Shown: positions 1-6,729 of the stretch, piece after piece
Position numbering within the stretch: position 1 is the first letter of the stretch
How the letters are laid out: the number at the start of each line of letters is the position of its first letter
Assembly (NCBI RefSeq): GCF_013307245.1
Contig: NZ_CP028941.1
Location: 1,922,001-1,986,000 of the forward strand
Source of the DNA: Polynucleobacter antarcticus
GTDB taxonomy: Bacteria; Pseudomonadota; Gammaproteobacteria; Burkholderiales; Burkholderiaceae
DNA: 64,000 nt
Reading direction: 5' to 3'
Notes under the pieces: generated by a model
What the model was told of the DNA's origin: nothing
What the model saw: only the letters and a program-made list of their open reading frames with translations
The model's database searches: none
Program-made: the position numbers and the translations under genes

Positions 1-42
1 GGATTATGATTCCGTCGCTCTAACCAGCTGAGCTAATTCGCC
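1..42 (-). tRNA. tRNA-Met (CAT anticodon), partial at the window edge
   Basis: The minus strand reads as the 5' half of a tRNA: acceptor strand GGCGAAT, D-arm GCTC...GAGC, anticodon stem ACGGA/TCCGT with loop ATCATAA, giving anticodon CAT at bases 6-8. The variable loop, T-arm and 3' acceptor lie outside the window. A CAT anticodon can belong to elongator Met, initiator Met or lysidine-modified Ile2. The ordinary elongator-like acceptor start and lack of visible initiator features favour elongator Met, but the missing half would decide. Confidence 0.85.
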
Positions 43-375
43 GAACTCATGATTATAGCGAAATTTAAACTACATAGCCATTGGGGGCCCTTGTACACTT
101 CTTTCATCTAAAAATGCGGTTTTAGCGGCAAATCACTAGCCAACACTTGATGTACGCATTTGTCCTTTAAAGGAATATGCGTTCTCAAGAAAATCAAATG
201 GAGGCGGTACCCATCCCTTGATTGGCTTTTAATCCTACTAATAAGGCTTGGTGAATTTGATCGCTGCTCTCACTTCAATCTTCATCATTGAAATCAGCGG
301 GTTAAGTTTGGATTCACCATAAAGCACTACTTGCTTTATGATTAAATCTACAAAAACAACATTTGAGAGAACCCC
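43..375. other. Intergenic region between tRNA and HiPIP gene
   Basis: No convincing coding frame is seen. The tRNA promoter should lie here on the minus strand and the HiPIP promoter on the plus strand. The one clear structure is a 9-bp perfect inverted repeat at 318-340, listed separately. Confidence 0.5.
318..340. promoter_or_regulatory. 9-bp inverted repeat upstream of the HiPIP gene
   Basis: CATAAAGCA and TGCTTTATG flank a 5-base spacer, forming a perfect dyad ending 35 bases before the HiPIP start codon. It is AT-rich and not followed by a T run, so it is not an obvious terminator. It could be an operator or a 5' UTR hairpin. Function is inferred from position only. Confidence 0.4.
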
Positions 376-654
376 ATGAAAAATAGTCGTCGTCAATTTA
401 TGATTTTATCCGCTGCTGGTGCTTGTACCTTAGCGCTCAACGGGAGAGTACAAGCTCAAGCTATGGTGTCTGAAGCAGATCCACAAGCTAAGGGATTGAA
501 ATACGTTGCTGTCTCTACAACCGCTGGAAAGAACTGTGGAAACTGTGCTCTGTATCAGGGTAAAGCAGGCTCTGCTGCTGGTGGTTGCCCTCTGTTTGCA
601 GGCAAACAAGTGGCTGCTAATGGCTGGTGCTCTGCTTGGGCTAAAAAAGGCTAA
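376..654 (+). CDS. High-potential iron-sulfur protein (HiPIP)
   Basis: A 92-residue small periplasmic electron carrier. The N-terminus has a twin-arginine export signal (SRRQF, residues 4-8, then a hydrophobic stretch to an AQA-type cleavage site near residue 28), fitting a protein exported folded with its cofactor. Four cysteines at about 54, 57, 71 and 85 follow the HiPIP CxxC-x13-C-x13-C pattern and would ligate one 4Fe-4S cluster; aromatic W84 and W88 surround the last cysteine. The start has an upstream GAGAGA ribosome site. HiPIPs shuttle electrons to oxidases or photosynthetic reaction centres; no partner lies next to it, so its role here is open. A strong terminator follows. Confidence 0.93.
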   Translation: MKNSRRQFMILSAAGACTLALNGRVQAQAMVSEADPQAKGLKYVAVSTTAGKNCGNCALYQGKAGSAAGGCPLFAGKQVAANGWCSAWAKKG

Positions 655-703
655 CAAGATTCAATTAGCATAGGGTTAAGTCAACTTGAACTAACCCAAA
701 AGA

Positions 704-730
704 AAATAGCCCACTTGCTGGGCTATTTTT
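704..730 (+). terminator. Rho-independent terminator after the HiPIP gene
   Basis: AAATAGCCCA pairs with TGGGCTATTT around a CTTGC loop, followed by a T run. It lies 50 bases after the HiPIP stop, so the HiPIP gene is probably monocistronic. The A run on the other side may also let it serve minus-strand transcripts. Confidence 0.85.
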
Positions 731-779
731 GATTTTGATTATCTTGGAGTGGAATTGACCAGGCGTGGAATGCCTAAAT

Positions 780-1241
780 CTAACGATAAGACTGATAAAC
801 ACTAGGTTTACCGTTTAACCCAATTAACAAAACATCGTATGGATCTTTTCTGCCCTTGTACTCTATGCCATCCATACCCGGAGAGCCAACCGGCATAGCA
901 GGAACAGTAAGTCCAATAGCCTTGGGCTTTTCTGTCAACAGCCGCTTGATTTCTTTTGCTGGCACATGTCCTTCAATTGCATAACCACCAATCAAAGCGG
1001 TATGGCAAGAGCCAAACTGAATGGGCATACCTAACTTTTTACGAATCTCATCGTTGCCATCTGTATAGGTTTTTACAGCAAATCCATTTTTTTCAACATG
1101 GTCTGCCCAATCTTTACAGCAACCACAGGTTGGGCTTTTCCACATCGTAATGACTGGCTTCTCAGTTGCGGCAAAACCTATTGCTGGCAACAAAACCAAA
1201 CCCAAAGAAATAAGCCTTCTTTGTTGATTAACTAATTTCAT
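780..1241 (-). CDS. DUF411 family metal-binding periplasmic protein
   Basis: About 153 residues with an export signal (positive QQRR, hydrophobic LISLGLVLLPAIGFA) and a mature DUF411 domain: the WKSPTCGCC motif near the start of the mature part, then SCHTA, EGHVP and the Pro/Gly/Met-rich PAMPVGSPGM segment. DUF411 proteins are often found in copper or other metal resistance loci; the CGCC cluster and following His/Met are plausible ligands. The reading frame can be extended 7 codons to a TTG at 1262, but GAGATG-type ribosome-site sequence favours the ATG at 1241. It is the last gene of a minus-strand group with the Met/His-rich membrane protein upstream. Confidence 0.85.
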   Translation of the reverse strand: MKLVNQQRRLISLGLVLLPAIGFAATEKPVITMWKSPTCGCCKDWADHVEKNGFAVKTYTDGNDEIRKKLGMPIQFGSCHTALIGGYAIEGHVPAKEIKRLLTEKPKAIGLTVPAMPVGSPGMDGIEYKGRKDPYDVLLIGLNGKPSVYQSYR

Positions 1242-1269
1242 ATTAACCATCTCTTTCTTCAAATAAAGG

Positions 1270-1284
1270 TTGCCCTTTCGGGCA
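1270..1284 (-). terminator. Small GC hairpin between the membrane protein and DUF411 genes
   Basis: TTGCCC and GGGCAA form a short stem around a three-base loop. On the minus strand it is followed by a broken T-rich stretch only, so it is a weak terminator at most and could attenuate rather than end transcription into the DUF411 gene. Confidence 0.35.
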
Positions 1285-1293
1285 AGCCTTTTA

Positions 1294-1980
1294 CTAATGA
1301 TTGTGTCCTTGATTATTCATTGGCATCTGCCAGTTCTTCATCTGCTGAGGCATTTGGCCACCACCCATTGGCATTTGCCCGCCATTCATAGGCATTTGAT
1401 TAGAGGGGATATTGCCCATCATTTTCTGATGTTCCTTCATCATCTTTTCATGCTCCTCTGGATGGCAAAACTCGTGGTCATTACCTCCACTCATTTGATG
1501 AGCGTTAGCGCCTTTGTAACCCAGAATGCTTGGGTCTACCATGCCCGCAATCATCGCAATATGCCCAAAGACTAAGAACAAGGCAACGCAGATCGCATGA
1601 ATCTTTAACTTGCCCATTTGATCTAAAGTCTTGTTCACTAAACCTATCTCTTGAAACGCGATCCAAATCAATGGCAAGCCAGCAATAACATAAGTACTGA
1701 CGGCAATCACATCAATCACCGTTCTCCATTCACCAGCTTTGGTAATGGGAATGACCGCGTTGGTAATGATGTAGTAAATAATGCCAATAAAGTAGATTCC
1801 TACGGCAATACCAGCAAAGCGATTAAGGTAAAAAATAGCGCCTTCAAATTTGCGTGTGAATAGTAGGTATAGCTCAGTGATTGCCAAGGTCTCTGCCAGC
1901 ACGATAGGAATAGCCATAAAGATAAGTAAATTCCAAGGCTGATTAACAGCCAATAACTCCATATAGTGAGTCATGTTCAT
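1294..1980 (-). CDS. Multi-pass membrane protein with Met/His-rich tail (DUF6803-like), probable copper-related
   Basis: A 228-residue protein with about five hydrophobic segments in the first 170 residues and a soluble C-terminal tail rich in His, Met and Gln, including HPEEHEKMMKEHQKMM and several QMPM-type repeats ending in GHNH. Such tails are typical of proteins that bind copper or other soft metals. The membrane part resembles permease-like proteins annotated DUF6803; this assignment is from memory of the family and is moderate. It lies between the DUF411 gene and a small His/Cys exported protein on the same strand, which supports a role in metal handling. The start has GGAG as ribosome site. 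Transport direction and substrate cannot be read from the sequence. Confidence 0.7.
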   Translation of the reverse strand: MNMTHYMELLAVNQPWNLLIFMAIPIVLAETLAITELYLLFTRKFEGAIFYLNRFAGIAVGIYFIGIIYYIITNAVIPITKAGEWRTVIDVIAVSTYVIAGLPLIWIAFQEIGLVNKTLDQMGKLKIHAICVALFLVFGHIAMIAGMVDPSILGYKGANAHQMSGGNDHEFCHPEEHEKMMKEHQKMMGNIPSNQMPMNGGQMPMGGGQMPQQMKNWQMPMNNQGHNH

Positions 1981-2002
1981 AGTAAATCTCCAAATTAAAT
2001 GC

Positions 2003-2017
2003 GTGACAAGTCGTCAC
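2003..2017. promoter_or_regulatory. GTGAC-N5-GTCAC dyad upstream of the Met/His-rich membrane protein
   Basis: A perfect 5-bp dyad (GTGAC/GTCAC) lies 22 bases before the start codon of the minus-strand membrane protein, placing it in the likely promoter or leader. It may be an operator for a metal- or stress-responsive regulator, but no regulator is encoded nearby and the match to any named site is not established. Confidence 0.3.
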
Positions 2018-2040
2018 AGTAAAACTAATTGTTTACGAAA

Positions 2041-2382
2041 TTAGCTTTGAAATTTTGGAGGTTTATATATTGAGCTTGAAAAACCCTCCACCATTAAAGA
2101 TGGAACTGGAGTTTCTGACTTCTCTCTGAGGCTTGTAATGCTGTCAGAGCTTATTTGATGGGTAATGATAAAACCCAAGCAACACTGATAAACGTTACTG
2201 TGACAGTCAATCGTTGTCTTTGCTTTTGCTTGCTCCGCTGGCGCTTCATGGCTATGGGTACTTGAATCGGCCATCACCATCTCATGGGAACTTGATTGAT
2301 TTTGTCCAGCTATTGGCATGGTTGCCGCATGAATGAGGCTAGCAAACAAGCAAAAGCAGATGAGTAGGCACAAACGACGCAT
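2041..2382 (-). CDS. Small exported His/Cys-containing protein with C-terminal YKPPK motif
   Basis: A 113-residue hypothetical protein with a clear signal peptide (MRRLCLLICFCLFASLIHA). The mature part has a His/Met-rich segment (SSSHEMVMADSSTHSHE), a C...CC cluster (DCHSNVYQCC) and the ending SSSIYKPPKFQS. Small secreted proteins with a His/Cys core and a Y/F-[KR]-PP ending occur near copper resistance genes in proteobacteria, so a metal-binding role is plausible; this is inference. It is the promoter-proximal gene of the minus-strand metal-related group. A second protein with the same ending is encoded at 3903-4256. Confidence 0.6.
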   Translation of the reverse strand: MRRLCLLICFCLFASLIHAATMPIAGQNQSSSHEMVMADSSTHSHEAPAEQAKAKTTIDCHSNVYQCCLGFIITHQISSDSITSLREKSETPVPSLMVEGFSSSIYKPPKFQS

Positions 2383-2480
2383 TTACAAATTTTAGGCTCT
2401 TTTAAATAAGTCTGCTTTGGATTGAAAGAAATGAGATATAGACGATATTTGTCATTTAAAGCGACATTATTAACGGCGGG

Positions 2481-2795
2481 CTATACCCTCCACTTAAACC
2501 GACTTGACTTAGTGGCATCTACATCATAGCCAATAGCACGTATTGGATTAGTACATTTTGGGCAAGTGAGTCCATCCCAGATTTTTAAGTGCTTATACGC
2601 ACCACATGATTTACAAATACTCTCGTTCTCAATCTTGTCATCAATGCCTCCTTTCCGTGAGACGGTGTAGTTATTGATCTCCTTACATTCACCGCAGAGC
2701 ATTGAGGCCTTAAAGGAATGTATTCCTTGCTCTACACCAATAGAGCCAATACATTCATACTTACAAGACCCGCACTTAAATTGATATCTCGGCAT
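2481..2795 (-). CDS. Zinc-ribbon protein with four CxxC pairs
   Basis: A 104-residue soluble protein of unknown function. Four CxxC pairs are visible: CGSC (8-11), CGEC (34-37), CKSC (61-64) and CPKC (76-79), enough for two zinc-ribbon or rubredoxin-like knuckles. There is no signal peptide, so it should be cytoplasmic. It follows the lipoprotein gene at 2807 by 11 bases and is probably co-transcribed with it and with the Pal-like gene. It might act as a nucleic-acid or protein-binding accessory; I do not recognise a specific family. Confidence 0.6.
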   Translation of the reverse strand: MPRYQFKCGSCKYECIGSIGVEQGIHSFKASMLCGECKEINNYTVSRKGGIDDKIENESICKSCGAYKHLKIWDGLTCPKCTNPIRAIGYDVDATKSSRFKWRV

Positions 2796-2806
2796 TTTTT
2801 ATCGCT

Positions 2807-3310
2807 CTATTTCTTTTCAGTTTGCACATCCAGTCGCTTCATCCGCGCATCATGTATGAGTAATTGACGCTCTTGGTTGGCAACCCCAATAGTAATTTTC
2901 CTTGCGATCAGATCAGCATAGACCCTATCTATGTTCTTAAAAAATTCTTGGTAAATGGCATTAATTCTCGGACTCACTCCCTCGATTGCTAAAACCTGAC
3001 ATTCATTTGCTTGAGCAAGGTAATTTTTCAGTGCTGTTGCCTGTTGATCGGTGAGCTTATCCGCAGAGTTAAATAAAGCGTTAGCGTGTGGGTTATTTCT
3101 TGTCACGGCAATAATTTGACTATCTACCAAGAGCGCATCAGCGCCTTGATTCGTGCGAACAATACAATCATTTAACTTTTTTCTGACTGACTCAGTATGA
3201 ATCGGGGCTATTGCTTTAGCTACTTGAACAGGATTTTTTACTGGTGGATTGCTTGCACAGCCACTTAATGTGATTAGACCTATAAGGATGAGTTTGTATA
3301 TATTTTTCAT
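2807..3310 (-). CDS. Lipoprotein of unknown function
   Basis: A 167-residue protein starting with a lipoprotein signal: MKNIYKLILIGLITLSGC, lipobox LSGC with lipidation at C18. The rest is mostly alpha-helical and charged, with two further cysteines (NDC, NEC) that could pair in the periplasm. No domain is recognised. It lies 17 bases after the Pal-like gene and 11 bases before the zinc-ribbon gene on the same strand, suggesting a small envelope operon. Periplasmic or outer-membrane anchoring is expected. Confidence 0.65.
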   Translation of the reverse strand: MKNIYKLILIGLITLSGCASNPPVKNPVQVAKAIAPIHTESVRKKLNDCIVRTNQGADALLVDSQIIAVTRNNPHANALFNSADKLTDQQATALKNYLAQANECQVLAIEGVSPRINAIYQEFFKNIDRVYADLIARKITIGVANQERQLLIHDARMKRLDVQTEKK

Positions 3311-3327
3311 TAGTGAAACCTTTTAAA

Positions 3328-3819
3328 TTATTGGTAAACGAATTCCGCGCGGCGATTTTCTTGATAAGCCGCTTCGGTTTGAGCTGGGTTAACAGGCTTT
3401 TCTTTTCCATAGCTCACTGCCTCAATTTGAGATTCGCTCACCCCTTGTGCCATTAGTGCTTTGCGTACTGCATCTGAGCGGCGCTGCCCTAAAGCAAGGT
3501 TGTACTCTGTGGTGCCACGATCATCGGTATTGCCCTGAATAATCAGCCGAGTTTTTTGCTTATCAGAAGACTTTAGATAAGAAGCATGTGCACTAATGGT
3601 GAGGGCATATTTTGGGTCAATAGAATAACTATCAAGCTCAAAATAAATGACTCTTTTGCCATAGACACTAGACTTAGGATCACTAATGGGGTCATAACTC
3701 ATTGATCCTCCAGCATTGACAGTGGCTACGCCATTAGTGTCATCGAGCTTAACGCTACTACAAGCGGAGATAGTGATTACAAATAAAGCGACTGCGAATA
3801 CTTTAATAAAATTAAACAT
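3328..3819 (-). CDS. OmpA/Pal family peptidoglycan-associated lipoprotein
   Basis: About 163 residues. The signal MFNFIKVFAVALFVITISACSS carries a lipobox (ISAC). The C-terminal OmpA-like domain has the peptidoglycan-binding hallmarks IYFELDSYSIDPKY, GNTDDRGTTEYNLALGQRRSDAV and the NRRAEF ending, as in Pal. The frame stays open 14 codons upstream, but GGGAG seven bases before the ATG at 3819 fixes the start. It is not next to tolB or ybgF here, so it may be a second Pal-like protein and not the Tol-system copy. It heads a probable operon with an unknown lipoprotein and a zinc ribbon. Confidence 0.88.
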   Translation of the reverse strand: MFNFIKVFAVALFVITISACSSVKLDDTNGVATVNAGGSMSYDPISDPKSSVYGKRVIYFELDSYSIDPKYALTISAHASYLKSSDKQKTRLIIQGNTDDRGTTEYNLALGQRRSDAVRKALMAQGVSESQIEAVSYGKEKPVNPAQTEAAYQENRRAEFVYQ

Positions 3820-3902
3820 AGTAATACTCCCAAATACAGCCATATAGACATGGCTTATCAATGCAGAGGAAGCGCCTAGTAGTGCGCTTCTAGCCTAAAA
3901 AA

Positions 3903-4256
3903 TTAAGCGTTATTTTTGGGAGGTTTGTATACGGAATCGGGGATGTTATCTGCGTGGTAAGGATCACTCGCAGTGGAGTATTTCATTTGGCGCTCGGAAA
4001 TAAGAGGCATCACGATAGTAGATTCACTCAATGCAGCAAGTACATGCGACATCAAATACATAGAATGCACGGGCTCTTTGTCCTCTACAGAATTTTTTGA
4101 GCTAATAGTTTTTTGGATCTCTACACTCGTGTAGGCGCTACTTAGAAGATGGGCCCTCTCAATAGCACTTTGAATAAATACGCCCCCTGACGCAACCTTA
4201 AAGGAGATCACGAATAGGCAAATCATGACTATCAATGACTTCTTACTTAAATACAT
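3903..4256 (-). CDS. Small exported protein with C-terminal YKPPK motif
   Basis: A 117-residue hypothetical protein with an N-terminal hydrophobic export segment (LIVMICLFVISFKVASG). The body has no cysteine and few histidines, but the ending DSVYKPPKNNA matches the SIYKPPKFQS ending of the protein at 2041-2382, at the same distance from the stop. The two look like diverged members of one family; this one has lost or never had the metal-type Cys/His core. An 8-base-loop hairpin (GAAGCGC/GCGCTTC, 3869-3890) follows the gene but has no T run. Confidence 0.55.
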   Translation of the reverse strand: MYLSKKSLIVMICLFVISFKVASGGVFIQSAIERAHLLSSAYTSVEIQKTISSKNSVEDKEPVHSMYLMSHVLAALSESTIVMPLISERQMKYSTASDPYHADNIPDSVYKPPKNNA

Positions 4257-4395
4257 AAAGTAATTCTAGCTGTTTTCTTGATTTTAGCAATTTCACAAAA
4301 AAATCATCGATTTAAAGCGATAAAAAAGCAGTGCAACCATTCAGTAAGTCCATTTTTTATGTTTAATCGCACTTTTCTTCCTCTACTACACTTGA

Positions 4396-4426
4396 TTGCG
4401 TTACGCATATTTTAAAAAGTTATAAT
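4396..4426 (+). promoter_or_regulatory. Candidate sigma-70 promoter for the GT2-HAD fusion gene
   Basis: A consensus -10 TATAAT (4421-4426) lies 32 bases before the start codon. The best upstream -35 is TTGCGT (4396-4401) with a long 19-base spacer, so strength is uncertain. The ribosome site AGGAG is visible just before the ATG. Confidence 0.45.
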
Positions 4427-4457
4427 GCCTATTCATTAATCTCCTTAGGAGAAGAAT

Positions 4458-5987
4458 ATGAATGCATTTTTCCTGCGTCTATGGAGAAAGTTAAAACACT
4501 TTTTTCACATTCAAACTCAGATCGCATTGAAAACGGTAGTAGCGTCGCATTCAAAAGATATTAAAAGCAATAAAAGTCCCCCAGTATTTGATGCATTTGT
4601 TACTGTGGCTATACCCGCTTTAAATGAAGAAAAAGCCATTGAATCCGTTGTGCAATACGCACTACGTGATAGAGCAACGGGTGAAGTTATTGTGATTGAT
4701 GATTCCTCAACCGATCAGACTGCCTCTCTTGCACGTCGTGCTGGGGCGCGGGTGATTACGAGCTCTATGCTGGGCAAAGGAGCATCAATGCAGGATGGTG
4801 TCATGGCTGCCTGCCATGAATACATCGTGTTTCTTGATGGCGACTTATCTGGGCTACAAGAAAATATTATTTCTGATATGGTCGCACCCTTAGTACGTGA
4901 TGAAGCGGACTTTGTAAAGGCGCGCTTTGGTCGTGGCGGTGGACGTGTCACCGAACTCACTGCAAAACCGATGCTCAAGGTATTTTTTCCAGAATTGGCA
5001 CACATTAGCCAACCGCTCGGCGGGATTATTGCAGTCAGATCCTCATTATTAAAGCATTTGACCTTTGAGCCAGGATACGGAGTAGATATTGGCTTGCTAA
5101 TTGATGCATTCAGAAAAGGCGCCCGTATTGCTGAGGTCGATATTGGCTCCTTGGAGCATGACAGTCAATCACTGCTAGATCTCACTACGATGGCAAATGA
5201 AGTGGCTCGGGTGATTCATCATCATTCACGCGAGGCAGGTCGCTTGCATGTAGAGCAAATTACTGAAATGTATGAAGCTCAACGGCAAGCTGCTGCTTCC
5301 TTTGATTACATTATTCATCGCCAGAAGAATCGCACTAAAGTTGTTTTACTTGATATGGATGGCACCATTACGCCACATCGATTTGTAGTTGAGCTCGCAA
5401 AACATACGCATACCGAAGATACCCTTGCATCCTTATTGGAGGATCCCTTAAATGATGCTGGAACACGTAGTAAGGAGATAGCGTCAATTTTTAAGTACAC
5501 CCACCGCAAGCAGTTCGATAAGGTGGCAATGTCGATGGAGATTCGGCCAGGGGTGATTAATTTTGTGAATCAAATGAAGCGTGATGGCTTTATGGTTGGC
5601 ATCGTATCTGATAGCTATTTCATTGCAGCAGAAATTATGCGCAAACGAATTTTTGCTGATTTTGCAATTGCACATATATTGCATTTTCAGAATGACATTT
5701 GTACAGGGGAGTTGAAGATTAATCCCGATTTCTTACCCAACGGCAAACTACTTGAGGACTTTGTTTGTAAAAGCAATGTTTTAAAGCGATTCTTATCGCC
5801 CAAGAACAAGCCATCATTTAAAGAAGTATGGGCAATAGGGGACAATCTTAATGATCTCAATATGCTGAACTTGGCTGATAAATCCTTTGTGATTGCACCA
5901 AAATCAGCGGCCTTGCAAAATCAAAAACACATTATCGAAATTCAATCATTTGTGGAACTATTGACTGTAGAGACTGAATTAACTTAA
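4458..5987 (+). CDS. Bifunctional GT2 glycosyltransferase / HAD phosphatase (GpgS-GpgP-like fusion)
   Basis: A 509-residue two-domain protein. Residues about 46-260 are a GT-A family 2 domain with PALNEEKAIESV, VIDDSSTDQT, GKG (106-108), the metal-binding LDGDL (126-130) and GGGRVTELTAK (160-170), followed by QPLGGI and PGYGVDIGLLID. These last blocks are the signature of glucosyl-3-phosphoglycerate synthase (GpgS), which makes glucosyl-phosphoglycerate from NDP-glucose and 3-phosphoglycerate. Residues about 295-490 are a HAD phosphatase: DMDGT (299-303), VSDSY and GDNLND near 458, closest to SerB-like enzymes. The fusion could therefore make and dephosphorylate the intermediate to give glucosylglycerate, a compatible solute. 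The exact sugar is inferred. A SerB-like role cannot be excluded. It stands alone with its own ribosome site AGGAG. Confidence 0.75.
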   Translation: MNAFFLRLWRKLKHFFHIQTQIALKTVVASHSKDIKSNKSPPVFDAFVTVAIPALNEEKAIESVVQYALRDRATGEVIVIDDSSTDQTASLARRAGARVITSSMLGKGASMQDGVMAACHEYIVFLDGDLSGLQENIISDMVAPLVRDEADFVKARFGRGGGRVTELTAKPMLKVFFPELAHISQPLGGIIAVRSSLLKHLTFEPGYGVDIGLLIDAFRKGARIAEVDIGSLEHDSQSLLDLTTMANEVARVIHHHSREAGRLHVEQITEMYEAQRQAAASFDYIIHRQKNRTKVVLLDMDGTITPHRFVVELAKHTHTEDTLASLLEDPLNDAGTRSKEIASIFKYTHRKQFDKVAMSMEIRPGVINFVNQMKRDGFMVGIVSDSYFIAAEIMRKRIFADFAIAHILHFQNDICTGELKINPDFLPNGKLLEDFVCKSNVLKRFLSPKNKPSFKEVWAIGDNLNDLNMLNLADKSFVIAPKSAALQNQKHIIEIQSFVELLTVETELT

Positions 5988-6059
5988 GTTCTGTGAGCTT
6001 GACCTCAGCTTCTCCTCAGCACCCCTACTGTAGGCTAGATTGAGCCATCCCCGCGCGAT

Positions 6060-6584
6060 TTACTCGCGGGTGAGATCAGCAATAATGGCTTTATATTCTT
6101 CGCCAAACAAATCTAACAATTGCTGACGCCTACCTAATTCAAAATCAGAGAACTCAAATCCTGGTGCCACGGCACAGCTTACGAGACTATATGAATCAGG
6201 CTGATTAGTTCGGGCAGCAAACCAAGTATTGGCAGGAATCATCTTTTGAAATGATGCATCAGGGCCTAAGATATGCTCCTCTAGCCTGCCTAAGGCATTC
6301 ATCATATAAATGGTTAAGGAGCAGCCCGAGTGGAAAAACCAACTCTCATCAGAGGCCACTTTATGCCATGCTGAAAAGGAATTCCCGGGCAATAAAAAAT
6401 AAATACTGGTGTAGGCTGGGCGAGTACCATTTAAGGTCGGCACATCTATCATTAACGGTGCTCGATAGACCTCTCGATAAAAACCACCCTCTGGATGGGG
6501 TAGTAGCTCTAAACGCTGAACTATTTCTTGAATTTGAGTTTGAGTTTGAGTTTGAGTTTGAGTTTGAGTTTTATTATTGGGCAT
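6060..6584 (-). CDS. DUF985 cupin-fold protein with N-terminal Gln-Thr repeat
   Basis: A 174-residue protein of the DUF985 (Cupin_5) family: LLPHPEGGFYREVYR, SIYFLLPGNSFSAWHKVASDESWFFHSG, and SLVSCAVAPGFEFSDFELG are the expected conserved blocks, with the cupin histidines in AWH and FFH. Family members are small beta-barrel sugar-binding or isomerase-like proteins of unclear function. The N-terminus before the domain is an unusual QT dipeptide repeat encoded by six tandem hexanucleotides (6533-6568), which is low complexity and probably disordered. The initiation codon just upstream of the repeat is the only one that keeps it translated; a start inside the domain is less likely. Confidence 0.85.
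   Translation of the reverse strand: MPNNKTQTQTQTQTQTQIQEIVQRLELLPHPEGGFYREVYRAPLMIDVPTLNGTRPAYTSIYFLLPGNSFSAWHKVASDESWFFHSGCSLTIYMMNALGRLEEHILGPDASFQKMIPANTWFAARTNQPDSYSLVSCAVAPGFEFSDFELGRRQQLLDLFGEEYKAIIADLTRE
6533..6568 (-). repeat. Hexanucleotide tandem repeat (TTTGAG)6 inside the DUF985 gene
   Basis: Six perfect copies of TTTGAG on the plus strand (CTCAAA on the coding strand) encode alternating Gln and Thr near the protein N-terminus. Because the unit is two codons, slippage would change length without breaking the frame. Confidence 0.95.
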
Positions 6585-6651
6585 AGGTAAAGAATAACCG
6601 AAATTAATCGATTTTTCTGACGAATGCAGAATATGCGGCTGCTATATAAAA

Positions 6652-6680
6652 TTGCCAATCTAGAAACTGTGCATTACAAT
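6652..6680 (+). promoter_or_regulatory. Sigma-70 type promoter for the solute-binding lipoprotein gene
   Basis: TTGCCA (6652-6657) and TACAAT (6675-6680) are separated by exactly 17 bases, and the start codon of the binding protein lies 49 bases after the -10 box. Both boxes match the consensus at 4-5 of 6 positions. Confidence 0.55.
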
Positions 6681-6729
6681 ACAATAATCGAGCTTCAGTT
6701 CATCTATTCTCATACTCAAAAATAACAGC

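Noticed and set aside
3869..3890. GAAGCGC/GCGCTTC hairpin between the Pal-like gene and the YKPPK gene as a terminator
   Set aside because: No T run follows on either strand, so it is not supported as a terminator; it may still be an RNA leader structure.
6050..6073. CGCGGG/CCCGCG pairing at the end of the DUF985 gene as a terminator
   Set aside because: The stem overlaps the stop codon and lacks a T tail.
6533..6568. Tandem repeat as a possible CRISPR array
   Set aside because: Units are 6 bases with no spacers; it is a microsatellite within a coding region.
6251..6586. Plus-strand frame encoding a Glu-Phe repeat opposite the DUF985 gene
   Set aside because: It is the antisense reading of the hexanucleotide repeat; the minus strand encodes a recognisable DUF985 domain.
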